Below are positions 61,701 to 64,000 of a stretch of 64,000 nucleotides of DNA, in pieces. The stretch is from positions 2,232,001 through 2,296,000 of the forward strand of contig NZ_JAWJZH010000001.1 in assembly GCF_033063295.1 (NCBI RefSeq), read 5' to 3'. The notes beneath the pieces were generated by a model that did not search any database, had not been told where the DNA came from, and saw only the letters and a list, made by a program, of their open reading frames with translations. Source of the stretch: Nitrosomonas sp. Is35 (GTDB lineage: Bacteria; Pseudomonadota; Gammaproteobacteria; Burkholderiales; Nitrosomonadaceae). A program made the translations under genes and the position numbers. Numbering within the stretch: position 1 is the stretch's first letter; every line of letters starts with the position of its first letter.

Positions 61701-62037
61701 GGGCTGGTTCTTCGTGATCAAGGAACGGCCGGGTGAACCGCGCTTCGGTCTGGATATCGATCGTGAAGGTCCGATTCAGGTTTGGAACGACCTCGCTTGG
61801 ACCGATGTTGCGCCCGGCATCAGTGATGGCGAATTTATCGACATCGCCGCCGCACCCGCGCGCAGCTTGCCAAACACGGCGCCGGGCGGCACCGCGCAAG
61901 AAAAAGCGGAGCAGTGGAAAGAGGATCATTTGTTGAGCTGGACTAACAATATCAATTCGGCGGAACTGGCTTACATTTTATTCCAGGCGCCGGTACTCGT
62001 CGGTGTGCATGCTGCCGAAATGCTGCCGCGCGATTAA
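58723..62037 (+). CDS. Giant protein with a central membrane segment, unknown
   Basis: The 1104-aa protein starts MAIGTYTFLPWLRQGVANNI and has a large soluble N-terminal part (1 to about 600). A strongly hydrophobic stretch near 606-650 (PLIPYLLLALILLLVIVLAV and a second helix) is followed by a second soluble part with GWFFVIKERPGEPRFGLDID near 1000. I do not recognise the family. GGAGG precedes the ATG, which overlaps the previous stop by one base (TAATG). Close coupling with the DUF6603-like gene suggests that the two products work together. Confidence 0.75.
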   Translation: MAIGTYTFLPWLRQGVANNIQSADLDASVKTRASVAVSLNIKGSGGEGGDVAAPVNKNVALYGPGDIIGIESRAIIKTEPLNWITNFEPNYLCHIEFYDEDFPWRYTPAAPAGSRLRPWVTLIVLTEAEFAEGGNISGKPLPFIDIKADALGSVFPKAEELWAWAHVHVNKNIAGGQDAPQAPDINNALSQLQSVLAQNADEAYSRIVCPRKLTPNERYHAFLIPTFETGRLAGLGMNPDDATHATFSAWGEGRPAPTQFPFYYRWFFRTGSQGDFEYLVRLLEPKPADSRVGRRDMDVQNPGSNISGIQNPDLEGVLKLGGALLAPLSKQAEQEIAKWENWDQPYPHVFQQELAAFLNLADDYARLAADAAHQNTDLPDAIQADPDPLITPPIYGRWHALRNRVLKEADGSDAPNDQNWLHQLNLDPRWRSAAGFGTDVIIANQEEYMDAAWDQVGDVLEANRQIRLAQLAKITANSWYQKQVLPLQQISHDKVLFMTAPVQKRVISQGITVSHRIKQSPVTPALTSSPLRRMLRPNGRLQKLSTFDERIHPNNLITRVNDGIVTAAPPHEVPASLPTLDNLSQDAQPKNVPSWLLDLLKRYPLIPYLLLALILLLVIVLAVIGASTAIWAVAAALSAGLLWAYRTAQRLITQMNQADSVSETRQTPAAVDSMPPSSNFVLTPELNPLALDPANPPQPASAGGADSIQSSRFKTALKDSYTVLQNGLQAGVIPATVPVNIAQLATDTLVKLNPTVTIPKWTLGNILLPPHIIGLIGEKFVEAMAYPEFDVPMYKPLTDKSTELFVPNLNFIEQNTITLLKTNQPFIESYMVGLNHEFARELLWREYPTDQRGSYFRQFWDVSGFLSPTEDSKQRREELKDIPPIHRWSRFSKLGEHDHREQGLENEEELVLVIRGELLKKYPNAVIYAQKAKWQPISATNPAPDKKTERVFDDSVPIKTPLYEAQVKPDIYFFGFDLTEEEARGNPEVDDEPGWFFVIKERPGEPRFGLDIDREGPIQVWNDLAWTDVAPGISDGEFIDIAAAPARSLPNTAPGGTAQEKAEQWKEDHLLSWTNNINSAELAYILFQAPVLVGVHAAEMLPRD

Positions 62038-62081
62038 GCATGGTTACATAAGTACAAAATCTCAACCGACAGAAATGGCTT

Positions 62082-64000
62082 ATGACTCAATTTAAAGACA
62101 CGCAAGAACAGATCGATCAAGCACGGCATCAGCACCGGCAAAGCCGGTTAAGTTTGTCTGCCGCCAATGAGAAGCTGCAAAAAACCGAACGCTTGATCGC
62201 AGCATTGCGCCGCCGCTCCGACGGTGCAGCCAAGGAACAATTGCAGACTTTGCTACGCGAGCAAGAAGCGTTGCGAGCTGACACCGGCAAGCTGCAAGCC
62301 GAGCTTGAGCGGAACCGGGAAGTATTGATCGGCCGGGAATCGCTGTTCGAGACTTTCTCAGACCCAACCAAAAACATCGGTCAATTGAACGATATCCATC
62401 CGATTCTGCTGTTACCGCTGCGCATCGAGACACGCTTCAAAAAAGTCACCGGCCCCGGCGGACGCGATGTCAGTGTCGATCAACTATGGGTGCGCGTCTA
62501 CCCGGATGACATCAGCGTCGATACTTTTGAAGAAATTCCATCCGAAGTCGAAATCAGCAACACCCGCGTGTATTGGACCAATATCTGGAAAGCGGGCGGC
62601 ATCGACAGCGAAAAACGTGCGGCGTGGCAAGCGCTGGTCAAGAGCCACGGCGCGGGCCGGGCGTATTGGTTGAGCCAATTATTCAAACCGCTGAATTTGG
62701 CTGAAGAACCGGTCAAAGCCGACGGCGATTATATTTTGGTGATTGTTTCGGAACAGCCGCTGCCCGCCACCGAGAAACCGTTCGTACAGGAATATTGGCA
62801 AGCGGTATTCAACGCCAATAACGATGCCACGGCTTTGGATGCGGCGTATGCCAAACTCAAAAACGATCTCGGCGCAGCGCGCGCGCAGGAAATCGTCACG
62901 TCATACCAGCCACAGAATCTAAACGTCAAACCCGCACCATCGCAAATTATCACTAACGTGCGCGTCGAATTCCTGGAGTTACCCGTCGCCGACGGAGTCG
63001 ATACGCAGCTGCAAGCTTGGACCAATCCGGCACGCGTGGCGCTGTTGCCGGAACGGTTTGTGGTGATGGGTTTCAACGGAAAGGAACAAACGTTACAGCA
63101 TATCGGCCGCCCGGTACCCTCGGAACTGATCGTCGGACCCAATCCCAATGCTCCGGAAGATCAACAGCTACGGCTGGAAGACGACGAGCTGATCGTACCC
63201 GATGAAATGAAATGGGTCACCGACTTTGACGAAGCGGTTGCCAAAGGCATGGGCTTCAAGATTAATCTGAACGATATCCAAGCACGGCGCGGTTTCGACC
63301 GGCTGTTTGTGCTCGGTGTGCGGCTCAGCGCCGATGTCGACAAAAGCCGCGAGCAATTGCAACAGTTGATTCAGCACCATCAACGCAGCCGCAAAGGATT
63401 CAGTTTCCTGATGCAGGGTGCGCCGACCAATAACGTTGAAGATCAGGAAAGCGGTTATACCTGGTTCAGCGACGCCGACGCCAGTTACGATCATTATTTC
63501 AACCAGTACGCCGCCGACGATGATCCTGCCGATTGGCGCACACGGAAAGACGGCCGCTGGCTGGCAAATAGTCTGGGTCTCGACCCGGCGATCCTGAAGT
63601 TATCGCCGCAGTATTACGCCAACGATCAGATGGAAGCCCGGGCAATGAACGAGGCACTGTGGCCGGCAACACTCGGTTATTTCATGGAACAAATGATGGA
63701 GCCGGTGTTCAGCGACGGCACCATCACCAGCACACGCAACTATTTCAACCGTTATGTGCTGGGCCGCGGCACGCTGCCAGCGATCCGCATCGGCAAACAA
63801 CCGTACGGCATCTTGCCAGCCACGCCGTTCTCGCGCATGGCATGGATCAATCGTAAATTATTCAACGACGATCGGTTGGAGCCGCATATCTCCGGCTCAT
63901 TCCTGTTCCTGACCCGGCTCTACAGCCTTATCAAGAAAGCCGACGAGCGCTGGACTTCACTGCTGCCGAAAGTGTCGTACGTCGGCAAACCGCAAACCGA
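62082..64000 (+). CDS. Giant coiled-coil-led protein, partial (runs off the window)
   Basis: From the ATG at 62082 the frame stays open for 639 codons to the window edge. Residues about 1-90 are a heptad-rich coiled coil (QARHQHRQSR, LREQEALRADTGKLQAELER). A soluble region follows with LLLPLRIETRFK near 115, a conserved-looking GFDRLFVLGVRLS near 405, and GKQPYGILPATPFSRMAW near 580. I do not recognise the family. It begins 44 bases after the previous gene, in the same direction, and looks like part of the same operon. An ATG seven bases earlier is in a short dead frame. Confidence 0.75.
   Translation, partial: MTQFKDTQEQIDQARHQHRQSRLSLSAANEKLQKTERLIAALRRRSDGAAKEQLQTLLREQEALRADTGKLQAELERNREVLIGRESLFETFSDPTKNIGQLNDIHPILLLPLRIETRFKKVTGPGGRDVSVDQLWVRVYPDDISVDTFEEIPSEVEISNTRVYWTNIWKAGGIDSEKRAAWQALVKSHGAGRAYWLSQLFKPLNLAEEPVKADGDYILVIVSEQPLPATEKPFVQEYWQAVFNANNDATALDAAYAKLKNDLGAARAQEIVTSYQPQNLNVKPAPSQIITNVRVEFLELPVADGVDTQLQAWTNPARVALLPERFVVMGFNGKEQTLQHIGRPVPSELIVGPNPNAPEDQQLRLEDDELIVPDEMKWVTDFDEAVAKGMGFKINLNDIQARRGFDRLFVLGVRLSADVDKSREQLQQLIQHHQRSRKGFSFLMQGAPTNNVEDQESGYTWFSDADASYDHYFNQYAADDDPADWRTRKDGRWLANSLGLDPAILKLSPQYYANDQMEARAMNEALWPATLGYFMEQMMEPVFSDGTITSTRNYFNRYVLGRGTLPAIRIGKQPYGILPATPFSRMAWINRKLFNDDRLEPHISGSFLFLTRLYSLIKKADERWTSLLPKVSYVGKPQT

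Overview
The window looks like the chromosome of a betaproteobacterium, most likely an ammonia oxidiser of the Nitrosomonas type. This rests on gene content, gene order (pilMNOPQ divergent from mrcA; str-S10-spc-alpha; gyrA-serC-pheA-hisC-tyrA) and the character of the proteins. It is an inference from reading, not a database result. I saw no tRNA or rRNA gene, insertion sequence, prophage or CRISPR array.

Layout. (1) 1-2859, minus: a three-gene operon of an unrecognised 211-aa protein and two dynamin-like GTPases, the second cut by the window edge. (2) 3081-7548, minus: a compact biotin operon bioB-bioF-bioH-bioC-bioD with overlapping or abutting genes. (3) 7679-8863, plus: comF and trmL. 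(4) 8871-13835, minus: pilM-N-O-P-Q for type IV pili and DNA uptake, divergent from mrcA (PBP1a, plus). (5) 16395-19862, minus: hemB, engB, coaX and birA. A plus-strand structured small-RNA candidate with a strong terminator lies between hemB and engB. (6) 19919-38421, minus: the full ribosomal superoperon from rpsL through rpsG, fusA, tuf, S10, spc and alpha to rplQ, including rpmJ (37 codons). (7) 38725-42756, minus: yajQ and the arginine genes argD-argF-argG. (8) 43050-51130, plus: gyrA, serC, a serA-type dehydrogenase, pheA, hisC and tyrA, so serine, phenylalanine, tyrosine and histidine steps sit together behind gyrase. (9) 51190-64000: an accessory region of mostly unknown genes. After a small membrane protein and a convergent 326-aa membrane protein, a consensus promoter precedes a plus-strand operon: two trypsin-like proteases without signal peptides, a DUF6603-like 1132-aa protein, an 1104-aa protein with a central membrane segment, and a coiled-coil-led giant that runs off the window. 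This operon is the best candidate for an undescribed system.

Three further points stand out. birA encodes the conserved IDSTN motif upstream of its only usable start codon and looks 5'-truncated. The ribosomal block is very AT-rich, while tuf inside it is a GC-richer island, which would fit gene conversion with another tuf copy. The inter-operon region 17470-17593 has three consecutive hairpins with C-rich loops, ending in a perfect intrinsic terminator on a strand with no adjacent gene.
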